NCBI GenBank assembly: GCA_900548365.1
Contig: URKM01000003.1
Location: 1-64,000, forward strand
Reading direction: 5' to 3'
Length of the DNA stretch: 64,000 bases
Source of the DNA: an uncultured Collinsella sp.
GTDB taxonomy: Bacteria > Actinomycetota > Coriobacteriia > Coriobacteriales > Coriobacteriaceae
Part shown: positions 28,674-37,552 of the stretch, piece after piece
Position numbering within the stretch: the stretch's first letter is position 1
How the letters are laid out: every line of letters begins with the position of its first letter
Program-made: the position numbers and the translations under genes
Notes under the pieces: model-generated
Told to the model about the DNA's origin: nothing
Seen by the model: the letters and a program-made list of their open reading frames with translations, nothing else
Database searches by the model: none

Positions 28674-30038
28674 ATGTCGATCACGCCCGCAGAAATCGCC
28701 GAGACCCGAGGGATGGTCTCCGAGCAAAATCTCGATATCCGCACCATCACCATGGGCATCTCCCTCATGGGTTGCGCGGACGAGAACCTCGAGCGCATGT
28801 GCACCAAGGTGTACGACCATGTCACCAGCACCGCCGAGAAGCTTGTCACGACCGCCGAGAGCCTCGAGCGCGAGTACGGCATCCCCATCGTCAACAAGCG
28901 CGTTTCCGTCACCCCCGTCGCGCAGATCGCCGCGGCCTGCAAGGACGAGGACCTGGTTCCGCTCGCCCATGCCCTCGACCGCGCCGCCGAAACGCTCGGC
29001 ATCGACTATCTGGGCGGCTATTCCGCCCTCGTCCACAAGGGAATCGGCGACGCCGATCGCCGGCTCATCAACTGCATCCCTCGGGCGCTCAACGAAACTA
29101 GCCGCGTCTGCTCCTCCGTCAACGTCGCGAGCCTGCGCGCAGGCATCAACATGGACGCCGTGCTCCTGTGCGCTCAAACCATCCAGGAGGCCGCCCGCAT
29201 CACGCAGGACCGCGAGTGCGTCGGCGCCTCGAAGTTCGTCTGCTTCGCCAACATGGTTGAGGATTCCCCCTTCATGGCGGGCGCCGTCCATGGGACCGGC
29301 GAAGCCGATGCCGTCGTCAACGTCGGCGTCTCCGGCCCTGGCGTCATGGCGGCGGCGCTTGAGGAGCTGCCCGAAAGCGCGAGCATGATGGAGGTCGCCG
29401 AGAAGATCAAGCAGACCGCCTTCAAGATCACCCGCGCCGGCGAGCTCATGAGCCGGGAGGCCGCCCGCCGCCTCGGCGTCGAGAAGGGCATCGTCGACCT
29501 GTCGCTCGCCCCGACGCCCGCGGTCGGCGACTCCGTTGCCCGCATCCTCGAGATCATCGGCGTCGGCCAATGCGGAGGCCCCGGCACGACCGCCGCGCTC
29601 GCCCTGCTGAACGACTGCGTCAAGAAGGGCGGCGTCATGGCCAGCTCCAGCGTCGGCGGCCTCTCCGGCGCCTTCATCCCCGTATCCGAGGACGCGGGCA
29701 TGATCGCCGCCGCCGAATCGGGAGCGCTCTCGCTTGAAAAGCTGGAAGCGATGACCTGCGTCTGCTCGGTCGGCCTCGATATGATCGCGATCCCCGGCGA
29801 CACGCCCGTCGAGGTGATCGCCGGCATCATCGCCGACGAGATGGCGATCGGCGTCATCAACAACAAGACGACGGCCGTTCGCATCATTCCCGCCTTCGGC
29901 AAGAAGGAAGGCGAGTGCGTCGATTACGGCGGACTCTTCGGCCGCGCTCCCATCATGAAGGTCAACCCCTATGCCGGCACGGTCCTCGCCCACCGCGGCG
30001 GTCGCTTCCCAGCCCCGCTCAACTCGCTCAAGAACTAA
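28674..30038 (+). CDS. UPF0210 / DUF711 (PFL) family protein
   Basis: A 454-residue cytosolic protein of the UPF0210 family, found widely in anaerobes and archaea and structurally related to glycyl-radical-enzyme barrels but without known activity. Family signs are the start [14 protein letters not shown], the block [30 protein letters not shown], and [16 protein letters not shown] near residue 325, with the C-terminal [11 protein letters not shown]. Length is typical. In many genomes an ACT-domain protein (UPF0237) precedes it; here none is seen. The ATG follows ACAGGAGGGG, a strong ribosome site, and a rho-independent terminator follows the stop, so it appears monocistronic. Confidence 0.9.
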   Translation: MSITPAEIAETRGMVSEQNLDIRTITMGISLMGCADENLERMCTKVYDHVTSTAEKLVTTAESLEREYGIPIVNKRVSVTPVAQIAAACKDEDLVPLAHALDRAAETLGIDYLGGYSALVHKGIGDADRRLINCIPRALNETSRVCSSVNVASLRAGINMDAVLLCAQTIQEAARITQDRECVGASKFVCFANMVEDSPFMAGAVHGTGEADAVVNVGVSGPGVMAAALEELPESASMMEVAEKIKQTAFKITRAGELMSREAARRLGVEKGIVDLSLAPTPAVGDSVARILEIIGVGQCGGPGTTAALALLNDCVKKGGVMASSSVGGLSGAFIPVSEDAGMIAAAESGALSLEKLEAMTCVCSVGLDMIAIPGDTPVEVIAGIIADEMAIGVINNKTTAVRIIPAFGKKEGECVDYGGLFGRAPIMKVNPYAGTVLAHRGGRFPAPLNSLKN

Positions 30039-30096
30039 CGAGCCGGGCCTGTTCGCGGGGCAACGCCCCCGCATGCCGCAGCCCGCAACGTGCAAG

Positions 30097-30125
30097 GGAC
30101 CGCATCCTCGGGTGCGGTCCTTTTG
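30097..30125 (+). terminator. Terminator of the UPF0210 gene
   Basis: A perfect 8-bp stem GGACCGCA/TGCGGTCC with an 8-base loop is followed by TTTTG, 58 bases after the stop codon. Confidence 0.8.
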
Positions 30126-30207
30126 TTACATGCCGCACGCTCCATTCGTGCAGAATGGTAGCGGGCATTTCGCCCGCACCGCTTCTGTGCCAGAAAGGAC
30201 CCGCACG

Positions 30208-31074
30208 ATGCTCCCATCCCCCTCGCTGCTCGCAACGGATTGGAACGAAGAGTGGAAATCGCTCCAAGCAGCCCGCAGGCCGGCCGATGATCCTCGCGCA
30301 TGGGATCAACGAGCTCACCACTTCAAACCCCGCGAAACCCATCCGTATGCCGCCTCTTTTCTCGAGCTCGCTCACATAGAACCCGGCGAACACGTGTTGG
30401 ATATGGGATGCGGGGCGGGCTCGCTCGCCATCCCCCTCGCCCTTCAAGGTTCCTCCGTCCTCGCATGCGACTTCTCTCCCGCGATGCTCGATGTCCTCGA
30501 ACGCGAATCATGCATCACCGAAGTGGCCGACCAAATAGAAACCAAGCTCCTAGCGTGGGATGATGACTGGAACACGGCAGGCATCGCAGACAAGTCCGTC
30601 GACGTCGCCATTGCCAGCAGGTCCATTGCAACCAGAGACCTGAAAGGCGCTTTGACCAAGCTTGACCTCGCCGCCAGGCGGCGCTGCTGCATCACGCTCG
30701 TCGCGGGCCCCAGCCCTCACCATGACCCCGTCATCATGAATGCCATCGGGGAGCCCGTCGTCGTCAGCAACGACTTCGCGTACGCGTTCGCCATCCTGTT
30801 GGGCATGAATCGCCTTCCCGAGATCACCTATATCCGCTCTCCCCGCAGGGACACATTCGAATCTATCGACGAGGCGCTCGCGGCCTGCAGCCGAATGCTC
30901 GACCAACCGGAGAAATCCACCATAGCCCGCCTTCAGCTGTATCTCGAAAACCACCTCGTTCCCAACCCCCACGCCGGCGAGCCCGGAAGCAAGGGAAAGC
31001 CCCAGGGCGGCCTCATGCTCGACCACATCCGAACGGTCACCTGGGCCTTCATTTCCTGGAACCCCGTTGCCTGA
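30208..31074 (+). CDS. Class I SAM-dependent methyltransferase
   Basis: A 288-residue methyltransferase with a classical Rossmann fold. The SAM-binding motif I is VLDMGCGAGSLAIPLA (about residues 64-79), motif II is VLACDFSPAML and motif IV is DKSVDVAIASRS. The N-terminal helix DWNEEWKSLQAARR...WDQRAHHF is often seen in methyltransferases annotated near metal- or corrinoid-related genes in anaerobes. The C-terminal part (LENHLVPNP...GLMLDHIRTVTWAFISWNP) does not point me to a substrate. The ATG follows AGAAAGGA. It has its own short upstream region after the UPF0210 terminator and 230 bases of empty DNA behind it. Confidence 0.8.
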   Translation: MLPSPSLLATDWNEEWKSLQAARRPADDPRAWDQRAHHFKPRETHPYAASFLELAHIEPGEHVLDMGCGAGSLAIPLALQGSSVLACDFSPAMLDVLERESCITEVADQIETKLLAWDDDWNTAGIADKSVDVAIASRSIATRDLKGALTKLDLAARRRCCITLVAGPSPHHDPVIMNAIGEPVVVSNDFAYAFAILLGMNRLPEITYIRSPRRDTFESIDEALAACSRMLDQPEKSTIARLQLYLENHLVPNPHAGEPGSKGKPQGGLMLDHIRTVTWAFISWNPVA

Positions 31075-31306
31075 CGCGCAGCCCCTTCAGAAACCCTGGC
31101 CTCTCACCACCTGCTCCTTCGCACGCCACGTCGTCGGCAGTCGCCGAATTCTGCGCATTTCCGCAGCCATCCGACGACACCTCCCTCCCATGCCCTGCGC
31201 TTGCGCATTCTTTGAGAACTGCTGCCAAATCCTATGTATAGCCTCCAGCCTGCGATAAGGTGTTAAATCAGTCATTTTCATCAATCCAGAAAGCGAGCGC
31301 CCATCC

Positions 31307-31606
31307 ATGGCTCTTTCAGGCAAGAACATCCGTCAGCTCCGCAGCCTTGCGCACCACCTCAACCCCATCATCCACATCGGTAAATCCGATATCACCGATT
31401 CCCTCGTAAAGGAAACCGAGGCGGCGCTCGAGGCCCGCGAGCTCATCAAGTGCGCCGTCCAAGACGGCAGCACCCTCGAGGCCCGCGAGGCGGCGAACCT
31501 CCTTGCCGAGCGCACCAATGCCGAGGTCGTGCAGGTTATCGGCCATCGCTTCGCCATCTACCGCGAAAGCAGCCGTGACGATATCGATAAGATCGTGCTT
31601 CAGTAG
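31307..31606 (+). CDS. yhbY: YhbY-type RNA-binding protein (CRM domain)
   Basis: A 99-residue single-domain CRM protein that in other bacteria associates with pre-50S ribosomes and helps 23S rRNA maturation. Typical features are the LRSLAHHLNPIIHIGKSDIT start with the GxxG-like region, ALEARELIKC, and VQVIGHRFAIYRES. Length matches the family (95-100). It converges with the large regulator gene, with 15 bases between the two stop codons and no terminator visible between them. Confidence 0.93.
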   Translation: MALSGKNIRQLRSLAHHLNPIIHIGKSDITDSLVKETEAALEARELIKCAVQDGSTLEAREAANLLAERTNAEVVQVIGHRFAIYRESSRDDIDKIVLQ

Positions 31607-31621
31607 CCCAGCGGTACGAGC

Positions 31622-34600
31622 TTAGATAAGCACTCGGTCCTCATTCTCCTTAATGATCTTTGCATAGAGCTCCTGCGTTTCGCGTTCCGGCTGCGCATGG
31701 AGCTCTTGTCGTACGTAATGCAGGTGGCTCTGGTACAGTTCCACGATCTCGCGCCTTCTTCCCTCTCGATCCATAACCGTCATCGCGCGCCTAATCACAT
31801 CCTCGCGCGTCGGTTCCTGCCTGATCGCCGCGTTCGACAGCCAAGACGCGGACAGCAGGTCGTTTTCCTCAATCGCCGCATCGATGCCCCGCACCATGCA
31901 GTCTATAAACTTCGATTGGTACGCCCGCCTCATACGAACGAAGTAGCGCGTGTCACCGCAATCAGGCACGAACAAGGGGCCCTTGTAGACCTCTTCCAGC
32001 CTCAAGCAGGCATCAACCACCTGCCTCAGGGACACTCCTGTCCTTTTGATCAGGATCTCCTTTGCGAGCGCGTCGAACCTCATGAGATCCGTTTGCACAT
32101 GCTCTGTATTCAAACCCACGCCGTCTGCCTGGGTAACCACATATTGGGGTCCTCTGTCCGACTGCCCAAATGCCCGCCTCATCGCCGTCATGTTCACATA
32201 GAGGCTTTGCCGCGCCTTTCGCGGCTCGACACCGGGCCAGAGCTCATTCGTTAAAACGGTCTTGCTCACGAAGCCCTGCCCCGCCAGCGCCAGGCGTGCA
32301 GTCAGAATCGATGCTTTCCGGCGCTTCCAGATATCAGCCGTCAAGGTATGCCCATCCTGCGTCACATGGAATCCGCCGAACAGATTGATGCAGACCAGAT
32401 CGGCTTCAGCCATGCATTCCTTCAGCTCGGTCGACCTACATCCCGATGGAGCCACCTTGGGAAGTCCGTCCTCCAGCTCGTAACGAGCGGAGAGGCTTTG
32501 CGGCAGCAATCGCCGAATTGATTCCACCCGGTCTCCCAGGGCGTACAAGGCCAGCCGCGCCCTCATGACGAACGCATCGGACAACAGGAGCTCGCGATTG
32601 ATGGAGAACCATGCCGCCAGGTCCGCATCGAAGCGCGCGACCGATAGGTGCAGCGCAACCGCCCAAGCCTTCGAAGCGGTCTTGGCATCACATCCAAGGT
32701 CGTATTGCTCCGCCTCCTCCCGGATCGTAAGGCGCGCGTCCGTCCTCAATTTTGAAATCCGCTCCAGCACCTCCGCCCAGCCCACGAGATAGGTCCTGCT
32801 GCCATCTGCAAGCTTCTGCACCTGCTGGGCGCGAAATCCTGCGTTGAGGTATTGCCCCAGCATAAGGAACTGCCAACCCTCCAGCAACAGCATGAAGAGC
32901 TGCCCGTCGAGATTCGATTCGCGAACCGCCACCCGCGACGCATCCGAAAAGGCTCGCTCGTCCACGATCGGGCGACCGTTCATCAAACGGTTGATCGAAG
33001 CGACCGCCCTCGCACGGACCGCAAGGGCGGCCATCCCCCTTGCAGTGAGCTTCTGGACAATGTCGTTCAACCGTTCATCAGCGGCCATCCCCTCCCCTTC
33101 GCCGGTACACAGAGCCCCCAATAGTACCCTGTCCAAAAACTCGATGATCGACGCTACAACGACTTCATCCTCATCCCGCCTCGCATCGCAGAACGGCACG
33201 CGGGCCTTCGCCTCCGATTCGCACAACACGCCTTCGATTCGCGTCAGATGCCTGCTTAGAACCTCTGCCTCATATACAAGCCCGTCCTGCTTATACACAT
33301 CCATAACCTCGGGCAAGTGCACCGCCTTGCAGTCCGCCCACATACCCGATGCCCTAACGGCGACCAGCCAGTCCTCGTAATCGATGGACGAGCCGATTTC
33401 ATTCGCCCTCTGCCGAAGCTCCGAAGCCATCGCCCGCGCCAGTCGGTACTCTCCGGTAAACAGGCCTGCAAGCCATCCCGCAAGCGCAACCGCGACATCC
33501 ATGCGGGCAAGCTGCTCGCCATCCATCTTCGATATCACGCTCCGGACAAACCGGGCATGTCCATGCATGGAAAACAACACGGGAAACTGCGACAGCACCT
33601 GGATGCACTCCGGGGCATCGCAGACGTGCTCCATGAGCGATACCGCCGCGTCGACCCGTTTCGATTTCATGAGCACGCGGACCGATTTCATTCCAAATTG
33701 CCGATTCTTCGTCACGATCTCGCGTCGAATCAGGGACAAGACCCCTTCTTCGGTTCCCAGACACCTGAATTCACGCCGTTCCGCGTCATAGTTCACAACC
33801 GGATACACTCTTTGCAACCTGGCGAGCAGCTCCACGTTGACGCTCATCCCGCACCGTTCGAACTCCTGGAGCGAACCGCGCCCGAGCATGATCATGAAGG
33901 AGAGCAGAACGGCAAGCGGATCCTTGCGTTCCTCGAGAACCGATAGCGTGGTGCGATATAGATCGATCACCGCCCGCTCGAGTTCTCCGAGCTCCTCACG
34001 ACGATCGGCCCGCCCCCGAACAGCGGCGACGAGCGCCGGGATGCCGCGTGTCAAGCCGTATACATCAACCGTGGGCGCGATGTTGTACACCTTTGCCCAT
34101 GCCGCGTATTCCCTTGGACGAACGAACAGGAACGGCGCGCCGCATTTAGCCGAATCGCCGATCGCTCGAATCAGGTTGCCACTCGATGGCGTGCACGCGA
34201 TGGCGATCTTCATACCCTCGTCGCGCATGGACCTCAAGCGGTTCGCCACCGCCTGAACCTGCGCCTTGTCCAGCGCTGGAAGTCCGTCCAGTAGCACGTA
34301 GGGTGCGGGAAGGGGTTTCAGCCGTACCGCGCAATCGTCGAGCACCCTGCAGAGGCCCTCGGGGTCCAAACCGGACCCATCTCTCAGGTCGATGTCCCCA
34401 ACAGACGGGTTATCCCGCAGAACCGCCGCACATTGCACCAGCAACGATGTCTTTCCGAATCCATCCGGCGCGCAAAGGAAAACGATGCCCTCGGCGTTCA
34501 TATGCCCCAGCATCTCGCGCACATGGTCTCCGCGCATAACGAGATAATCCCCGCGATCCGCCGAAGCTCCGACGCGCTCGGACCCATACGTTTCTTGCTC

Positions 34601-34633
34601 CCGTTCCTCTTCTCGGACTGATCTCACGTTCAT
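31622..34633 (-). CDS. Large ATPase-BTAD transcriptional regulator
   Basis: A 1003-residue putative one-component regulator. Near residue 50 there is a Walker A-like CAPDGFGKTSLLVQ and further STAND-type features (YVLLDGLPALDKAQVQ, CTPSSGN). The long middle is helical and TPR/MalT-like. From about residue 735 comes a winged-helix domain of the OmpR/SARP type (INLFGGFHVTQDG, WKRRKASILTARLAL, LTNELWPGVEPRKARQSLYV), then a BTAD domain (about 840-985) with FDALAKEI and EVYKGPLF. Classical AfsR/SARP regulators have wHTH-BTAD at the N terminus, so the order here is reversed. The start is the ATG after GGGGGAAGGG; the frame is open 87 codons further upstream. It is less GC-rich than its neighbours and flanked by AT-rich DNA. 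Target unknown. Confidence 0.8.
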   Translation of the reverse strand: MNVRSVREEEREQETYGSERVGASADRGDYLVMRGDHVREMLGHMNAEGIVFLCAPDGFGKTSLLVQCAAVLRDNPSVGDIDLRDGSGLDPEGLCRVLDDCAVRLKPLPAPYVLLDGLPALDKAQVQAVANRLRSMRDEGMKIAIACTPSSGNLIRAIGDSAKCGAPFLFVRPREYAAWAKVYNIAPTVDVYGLTRGIPALVAAVRGRADRREELGELERAVIDLYRTTLSVLEERKDPLAVLLSFMIMLGRGSLQEFERCGMSVNVELLARLQRVYPVVNYDAERREFRCLGTEEGVLSLIRREIVTKNRQFGMKSVRVLMKSKRVDAAVSLMEHVCDAPECIQVLSQFPVLFSMHGHARFVRSVISKMDGEQLARMDVAVALAGWLAGLFTGEYRLARAMASELRQRANEIGSSIDYEDWLVAVRASGMWADCKAVHLPEVMDVYKQDGLVYEAEVLSRHLTRIEGVLCESEAKARVPFCDARRDEDEVVVASIIEFLDRVLLGALCTGEGEGMAADERLNDIVQKLTARGMAALAVRARAVASINRLMNGRPIVDERAFSDASRVAVRESNLDGQLFMLLLEGWQFLMLGQYLNAGFRAQQVQKLADGSRTYLVGWAEVLERISKLRTDARLTIREEAEQYDLGCDAKTASKAWAVALHLSVARFDADLAAWFSINRELLLSDAFVMRARLALYALGDRVESIRRLLPQSLSARYELEDGLPKVAPSGCRSTELKECMAEADLVCINLFGGFHVTQDGHTLTADIWKRRKASILTARLALAGQGFVSKTVLTNELWPGVEPRKARQSLYVNMTAMRRAFGQSDRGPQYVVTQADGVGLNTEHVQTDLMRFDALAKEILIKRTGVSLRQVVDACLRLEEVYKGPLFVPDCGDTRYFVRMRRAYQSKFIDCMVRGIDAAIEENDLLSASWLSNAAIRQEPTREDVIRRAMTVMDREGRRREIVELYQSHLHYVRQELHAQPERETQELYAKIIKENEDRVLI

Positions 34634-35029
34634 CCCTTCCCCCAATCCTCTCGCGTGCACCCCTACACGGTAGGGCGAACAAAGCGCAGCAGCGTTTGCA
34701 ATCTTGAATCGTTCGCCTGAGCTGTAAGGAGACAGCGATTGATTTGTACGACACACGTTATGCACCAGTTCTATCCTTTTTGATAGCTTGATGCATTTCC
34801 CGCATACAATCCTAGCAACATCAACCATGCTTGACACGCGAGGTTCATTGACGGAATATCGTCGATCACTCTCCGATTTACTGCCGTATTTCACATGTTT
34901 TGTGCTACATCATTAGTGTTTTATATTTATTTCTATCTGTTTGAAACAAGTAAGGAAATTGTTAGGGACACTAGTAGAAATCAACCGTTCAACAACGTGA
35001 CGTTCCATCGTGAAAGAATATCGTTATAC
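34634..35029. other. AT-rich intergenic region, probable promoter of the large regulator
   Basis: About 400 bases with no gene. The stretch 34750-35020 is clearly AT-richer than anything around it. An imperfect dyad at 34755-34797 (ATGCA...CTATC-CTTTTT-GATAG...TGCAT) is the only symmetric structure I see. An open frame continuing the regulator upstream to 34894 lacks coding character. Confidence 0.45.
34755..34797. promoter_or_regulatory. Imperfect dyad upstream of the large regulator
   Basis: Nested inverted repeats ATGCA/TGCAT (outer) and CTATC/GATAG (inner) around CTTTTT, about 120-165 bases before the regulator start. It could be an operator, possibly autoregulatory, or a weak terminator. 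Confidence 0.3.
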
Positions 35030-35062
35030 AAAAAGCCGCCCGGCTGCAACAACCGGGCGGCT
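35030..35062 (-). terminator. Terminator of the EIIA-nagB operon
   Basis: On the minus strand the perfect 10-bp stem AGCCGCCCGG/CCGGGCGGCT with a 9-base loop runs into TTTTTGTAT, about 45 bases after the nagB stop. Confidence 0.85.
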
Positions 35063-35108
35063 TATCAGAAGCGCTCAGAAGCGACCTACTTGCGATCGCA
35101 ATGGCATC

Positions 35109-35840
35109 CTACTTGCACAGAGCGAGTGCCTCCTCGTCGGCAACGAGGGTAACGTTGCCGTGAAGCTGAAGAATGGAAGCAGGGCAAGCGGGGGAAATGG
35201 GACCATAGCACATGTCGTACACCGCCTGAGCCTTGGCAGCGCCGTTGGCGACAACGAGGATGCTGCGCGCGTTCATGATCGTATGGGTACCCATGGTGTA
35301 CGCCTGACGGGGAACATCCTCGATCTTCTCGAAGAGACGGCTGTTGGCCTGAATGGTGCTCTCGGTAAGGTCGACGCAGTGCGTGCCCTTGGAGAACGCG
35401 TCGGCAGGCTCGTTGAAGCCGATGTGGCCGTTGTTGCCGATACCCAGCAGCTGCAGATCGGGATAGCCGGCGGCAGCGACCATGGCGTCGTACTCGGCAC
35501 ACGCGGCGTCCGCATCGGGATTAGCGCCATCGGGCACGTGGGTAGCATCAAGATCGATGTTCACGTGCTTGAAGAGATTCTCGTTCATGAAGTAGTGATA
35601 GCTCTGCGGATCGTCATGGGTGAGACCGCGATACTCATCGAGGTTATAGCTGGAGACCTGCGAGAAATCCAGGTCGCCGTTCTTATAGCCCTCGACGAGG
35701 AGCTTATAGGTTCCGATGGGCGTGGAGCCCGTAGCGAGGCCAAGCACGCAGTTAGGCTTGAGGATTACCTGCGAAGCGATGATGCCCGCAGCCTTGCGGC
35801 TCATATCCTCGTAGTCACGAGCACGAACGATCCTGATCAT
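35109..35840 (-). CDS. nagB: Glucosamine-6-phosphate deaminase
   Basis: A 243-residue cytosolic enzyme that converts glucosamine-6-phosphate to fructose-6-phosphate and ammonium, the step that commits amino sugars to glycolysis. Family blocks are LGLATGSTPIGTY (phosphate loop), SSYNLDEYRGL with the catalytic Asp, GIGNNGHIGFNEPA and the later ARSILVVANGAAKA. Length is typical of the short (non-allosteric extension) form. The ATG follows AAAGGGG. It lies 25 bases after an EIIA-Glc-type gene read in the same direction, and a strong terminator follows. With the wall-bound GH20, GH2 and GH95 enzymes it fits use of host amino sugars. Confidence 0.96.
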   Translation of the reverse strand: MIRIVRARDYEDMSRKAAGIIASQVILKPNCVLGLATGSTPIGTYKLLVEGYKNGDLDFSQVSSYNLDEYRGLTHDDPQSYHYFMNENLFKHVNIDLDATHVPDGANPDADAACAEYDAMVAAAGYPDLQLLGIGNNGHIGFNEPADAFSKGTHCVDLTESTIQANSRLFEKIEDVPRQAYTMGTHTIMNARSILVVANGAAKAQAVYDMCYGPISPACPASILQLHGNVTLVADEEALALCK

Positions 35841-35865
35841 AGTGACCCCTTTCCTGGATCGTGGA

Positions 35866-36363
35866 TTACCGACTCTTTACGGCAATCAACTGGTCAAGCT
35901 CGGCAACATGTTCACCCACGCTGCCCTTTAGGCTTGCAAATTCTGCGGCGTTGCGAATGAGCACCAAAACGGTGATGTCATATCCCTCGGCGATGATCGC
36001 CTCGCGGTCGAACTCGATAAGGACATCCCCGGTGGCAACGCTATCGCCCGGTTCCGCCTTCACCGAAAAATGACGCCCTTCAAGATTGTACGTCTCCAAA
36101 CCCACGTGAATGAGCACATCGAAGCCATCTTTTGTCTTCAACGCGACCGCATGGCCGGTGGGAAAGATCGCCTCCACCTTAGCATCGGACGGAGCGACGA
36201 CGCGATTGCCCGTCGGATCGATCGCAACGCCCTCTCCCAAGAGGCCGAGCGCAAACGTCTGATCCTTGACCTCGGACAGGGGCTTGACGTTGCCCGCAAG
36301 CGGCGAGCGCAAAACACTTCCCCGCGCATGCATGCCAAACGACTTGAAAAGCCTACTGAACAT
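35866..36363 (-). CDS. crr: PTS EIIA, glucose (Crr) family, free-standing
   Basis: A 165-residue single-domain EIIA of the glucose family that takes phosphate from HPr and passes it to an EIIB. The two active-site histidines are visible in GHAVALKT and in DVLIHVGLET, the latter being the phosphorylated one; SPLAGNVKPLSEV and GEGVAIDPTGNRVVAPSDA are standard. It has no EIIB or EIIC partner in the same operon but is followed after 25 bases by nagB. It could serve an N-acetylglucosamine or glucose EIICB elsewhere, or the EIIBC at 49463-50905, which lacks its own EIIA. The ATG follows GGGAGAAG. Confidence 0.93.
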   Translation of the reverse strand: MFSRLFKSFGMHARGSVLRSPLAGNVKPLSEVKDQTFALGLLGEGVAIDPTGNRVVAPSDAKVEAIFPTGHAVALKTKDGFDVLIHVGLETYNLEGRHFSVKAEPGDSVATGDVLIEFDREAIIAEGYDITVLVLIRNAAEFASLKGSVGEHVAELDQLIAVKSR

Positions 36364-36476
36364 TCTTCTCCCTCGATCACCCGTGCAGAGACCGTATTGG
36401 CAGATACCTCTATCCTAGCGCAAGACGAGCACGTCCGAAAGCTATACAAATCCACTCAAACCTGCTAGGAGAGATA

Positions 36477-36510
36477 GAAAAACGGGACCCACCGTAATGG
36501 GTGGATCCCG
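36477..36510 (-). terminator. Terminator of rplM-rpsI
   Basis: On the minus strand the stem CGGGATCCACCC/GGTGGGTCCCG with one mismatch and a short loop is followed by TTTTTC, 27 bases beyond the rpsI stop. Confidence 0.85.
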
Positions 36511-36537
36511 TCGAAGCGTGTATCTTCTGGAGAAGAA

Positions 36538-36933
36538 TTAGCGCTTGGAGAACTGCGGAGCGCGGCGGGCCTTCTTGAGACCGAACTTCTTGCGCTCGAC
36601 GACGCGGGCGTCGCGGGTAAGGAAACCAGCGCGCTTGAGGTCGGCACGATAATCGCCGGCGTTCAGGAGAGCGCGAGCAATGCCGAGACGAAGGGCGCCG
36701 GCCTGACCGGAGATGCCGCCACCATCGCACAGGGCGATGACGTCAAAGGAACCGAGGGTGTCGGTAACCTTGAAGGGGGCCAGGGCGCCATCGAGGAGCT
36801 GCTGACGGCCGAAGTACTCGGCAGCATCACGCTTGTTGATGGTCACCTTGCCGGTGCCGGGGACGATACGGACACGAGCAACGGCGTTCTTGCGACGGCC
36901 GGTGCCGTAGTAAACAACGGTGTTCTCAGCCAT
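36538..36933 (-). CDS. rpsI: 30S ribosomal protein S9
   Basis: A 131-residue S9 protein of the small ribosomal subunit head, whose C-terminal tail reaches the P-site tRNA. It has the characteristic [15 protein letters not shown] start, [19 protein letters not shown], and the C-terminal [12 protein letters not shown] ending in Lys-Arg. It follows rplM directly; its GGAGG ribosome site lies in the last codons of rplM. Confidence 0.99.
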   Translation of the reverse strand: MAENTVVYYGTGRRKNAVARVRIVPGTGKVTINKRDAAEYFGRQQLLDGALAPFKVTDTLGSFDVIALCDGGGISGQAGALRLGIARALLNAGDYRADLKRAGFLTRDARVVERKKFGLKKARRAPQFSKR

Positions 36934-36935
36934 CT

Positions 36936-37379
36936 TTAAGCCTCCAGGTCAATCTTAACGGGGTTCTGGGCAGCATGCGGGTGCTCTGCGCCAGCGTAGA
37001 CCTTGAGCTTCTTGAGCTGCTGACGACCAAGCGTGGTCTTGGGGAGCATGCCGCGGACGGCGCGCTCGATGACCTGCTCGGGGTGCTTCTCCATGGCCTG
37101 GCGGAAGCTCTCGGCCTTGAGGCCGCCATTGTAGCCGGTGTGACGGTAGTAAACCTTGTGATCGGCCTTGTTGCCGCTAAGCTGGACCTTATCGGCATTG
37201 ATGACAACCACAAAGTCACCGCAGTCAGAGTTGGGCGTGAACTGGGGCTTGGTCTTACCGCGCAGAATCGCTGCGATCTGGGTGGCAAGGCGGCCCAGGA
37301 TTGCGCCCTCGGCGTCGATGAGGACCCAGTTACGGGAAACCTCACCCTGCTTGGCGTAGTGAGTCGACTTCTGAATCAC
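36936..37379 (-). CDS. rplM: 50S ribosomal protein L13
   Basis: A 147-residue L13, an early-assembling large-subunit protein. Typical blocks are [47 protein letters not shown] and [23 protein letters not shown] (given in parts). Translation starts at GTG after a GGAGGAG site; no ATG fits. It is the first gene of the conserved rplM-rpsI operon, driven by a near-consensus promoter about 70 bases upstream. Confidence 0.98.
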   Translation of the reverse strand: MIQKSTHYAKQGEVSRNWVLIDAEGAILGRLATQIAAILRGKTKPQFTPNSDCGDFVVVINADKVQLSGNKADHKVYYRHTGYNGGLKAESFRQAMEKHPEQVIERAVRGMLPKTTLGRQQLKKLKVYAGAEHPHAAQNPVKIDLEA

Positions 37380-37445
37380 TTGACTCCTCCATGTACAGTA
37401 CGTGTCTTAACAGAGTTTCACGGGGCTCTGCAAAGTAACCTGTCG

Positions 37446-37473
37446 AGTATACCGCTTACATGCGATGAGTCAA
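37446..37473 (-). promoter_or_regulatory. Strong promoter of rplM-rpsI
   Basis: On the minus strand TTGACT and TATACT are separated by 16 bases, close to the sigma-70 consensus. The leader between it and the GTG start is about 60 bases and contains CAGAG...CTCTG-type pairing (near 37411-37426) that might fold as a short hairpin. Confidence 0.75.
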
Positions 37474-37552
37474 CGTTTTTTCGGCTGTCTACCAGAGTTT
37501 CTGCACAGATGAAACACGATTTGGCCGCGTAGCGCCGGAGCGCCTCACGGCC

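Noticed and set aside
34634..34894. Longer N terminus for the large regulator
   Set aside because: The frame is open but AT-rich, with unusual residues and the dyad inside it; a good ribosome site precedes the ATG at 34633.
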